Below, piece by piece: positions 43,428-43,431 of a DNA stretch of 43,431 bases. This stretch comes from DASUXA01 sp036378155 (GTDB taxonomy: Bacteria; Actinomycetota; Actinomycetes; Mycobacteriales; Micromonosporaceae). The DNA is taken from assembly GCA_036378155.1 (NCBI GenBank), contig DASUXA010000081.1, positions 1 to 43,431 on the forward strand. Reading direction: 5' to 3'. Position 1 is the stretch's first letter, and each line of letters opens with the position of its first letter. The notes under the pieces are model-generated. The model saw nothing but the letters and a program-made list of their open reading frames with translations. It had not been told where the DNA came from and did not search any database. A program made the translations under genes and the position numbers.

Positions 43428-43431
43428 GCGT

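Overview
The window is high-GC actinobacterial DNA, probably from a filamentous actinomycete of the Micromonosporaceae type. Reasons: strong third-position GC, many GTG/TTG starts, a BldC-type MerR regulator, futalosine-route menaquinone genes, a mycothiol-linked DinB-fold protein, a SpoIIE/STAS partner-switch set and a Cds1-like cysteine desulfhydrase. No tRNA, rRNA, transposase, integrase or CRISPR array was found. The species assignment is inference from gene content only.

Layout. 1-6291: cell-envelope and metabolic genes (secreted Asp-box propeller protein, L,D-transpeptidase-like protein, small membrane protein plus polysaccharide deacetylase/GT2 fusion, threonine-dehydratase-like enzyme). 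6292-7898: a visibly more AT-rich insert with an RHH/RAMA-like protein and a DUF3800 protein, preceded by a promoter whose -10 overlaps an inverted repeat and closed by a 15-bp perfect hairpin. 7899-16980: oligopeptidase B, then a signalling block (HATPase-GAF-SpoIIE phosphatase, giant multi-HAMP hybrid histidine kinase, stand-alone receiver protein, STAS protein). 17079-23126: a tightly overlapping six-gene operon, hemL - histidine phosphatase - TlpA/ResA - CcdA - ResB - CcsB, for heme supply and c-type cytochrome maturation, ended by an 18-bp hairpin. 23394-24989: an LPVTG-terminated surface protein.

25129-30539: late menaquinone genes (UbiD-like mqnL, UbiA-like mqnP, UbiX-like mqnM), with mqnP and mqnM separated by a second AT-richer insert. 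That insert carries an AAA ATPase and a TOPRIM-like DUF4276 protein whose genes overlap by one base, the organisation of a nuclease-type anti-phage pair. mqnE, which makes aminofutalosine, lies at 42213-43382. Heme, cytochrome c and menaquinone genes therefore share one neighbourhood, a respiratory-chain region.

30542-42212: bldC; an Lrp/AsnC regulator with an SDR and cds1; a glycolipid-binding-domain protein; a DinB-fold protein; a DEAD-box RNA helicase; a PatB/MalY-type C-S lyase; a long Pro-rich zinc-ribbon membrane protein with a 12-residue Trp-periodic repeat; and an NlpC/P60 hydrolase.

The best candidates for a less-described system are the two inserts: RHH/RAMA-like + DUF3800 (6319-7705) and AAA + DUF4276 (27486-29761). 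A recurring feature is a TANNNT-like box 6-8 bases before the start codon, suggesting that many genes here are transcribed without a leader.
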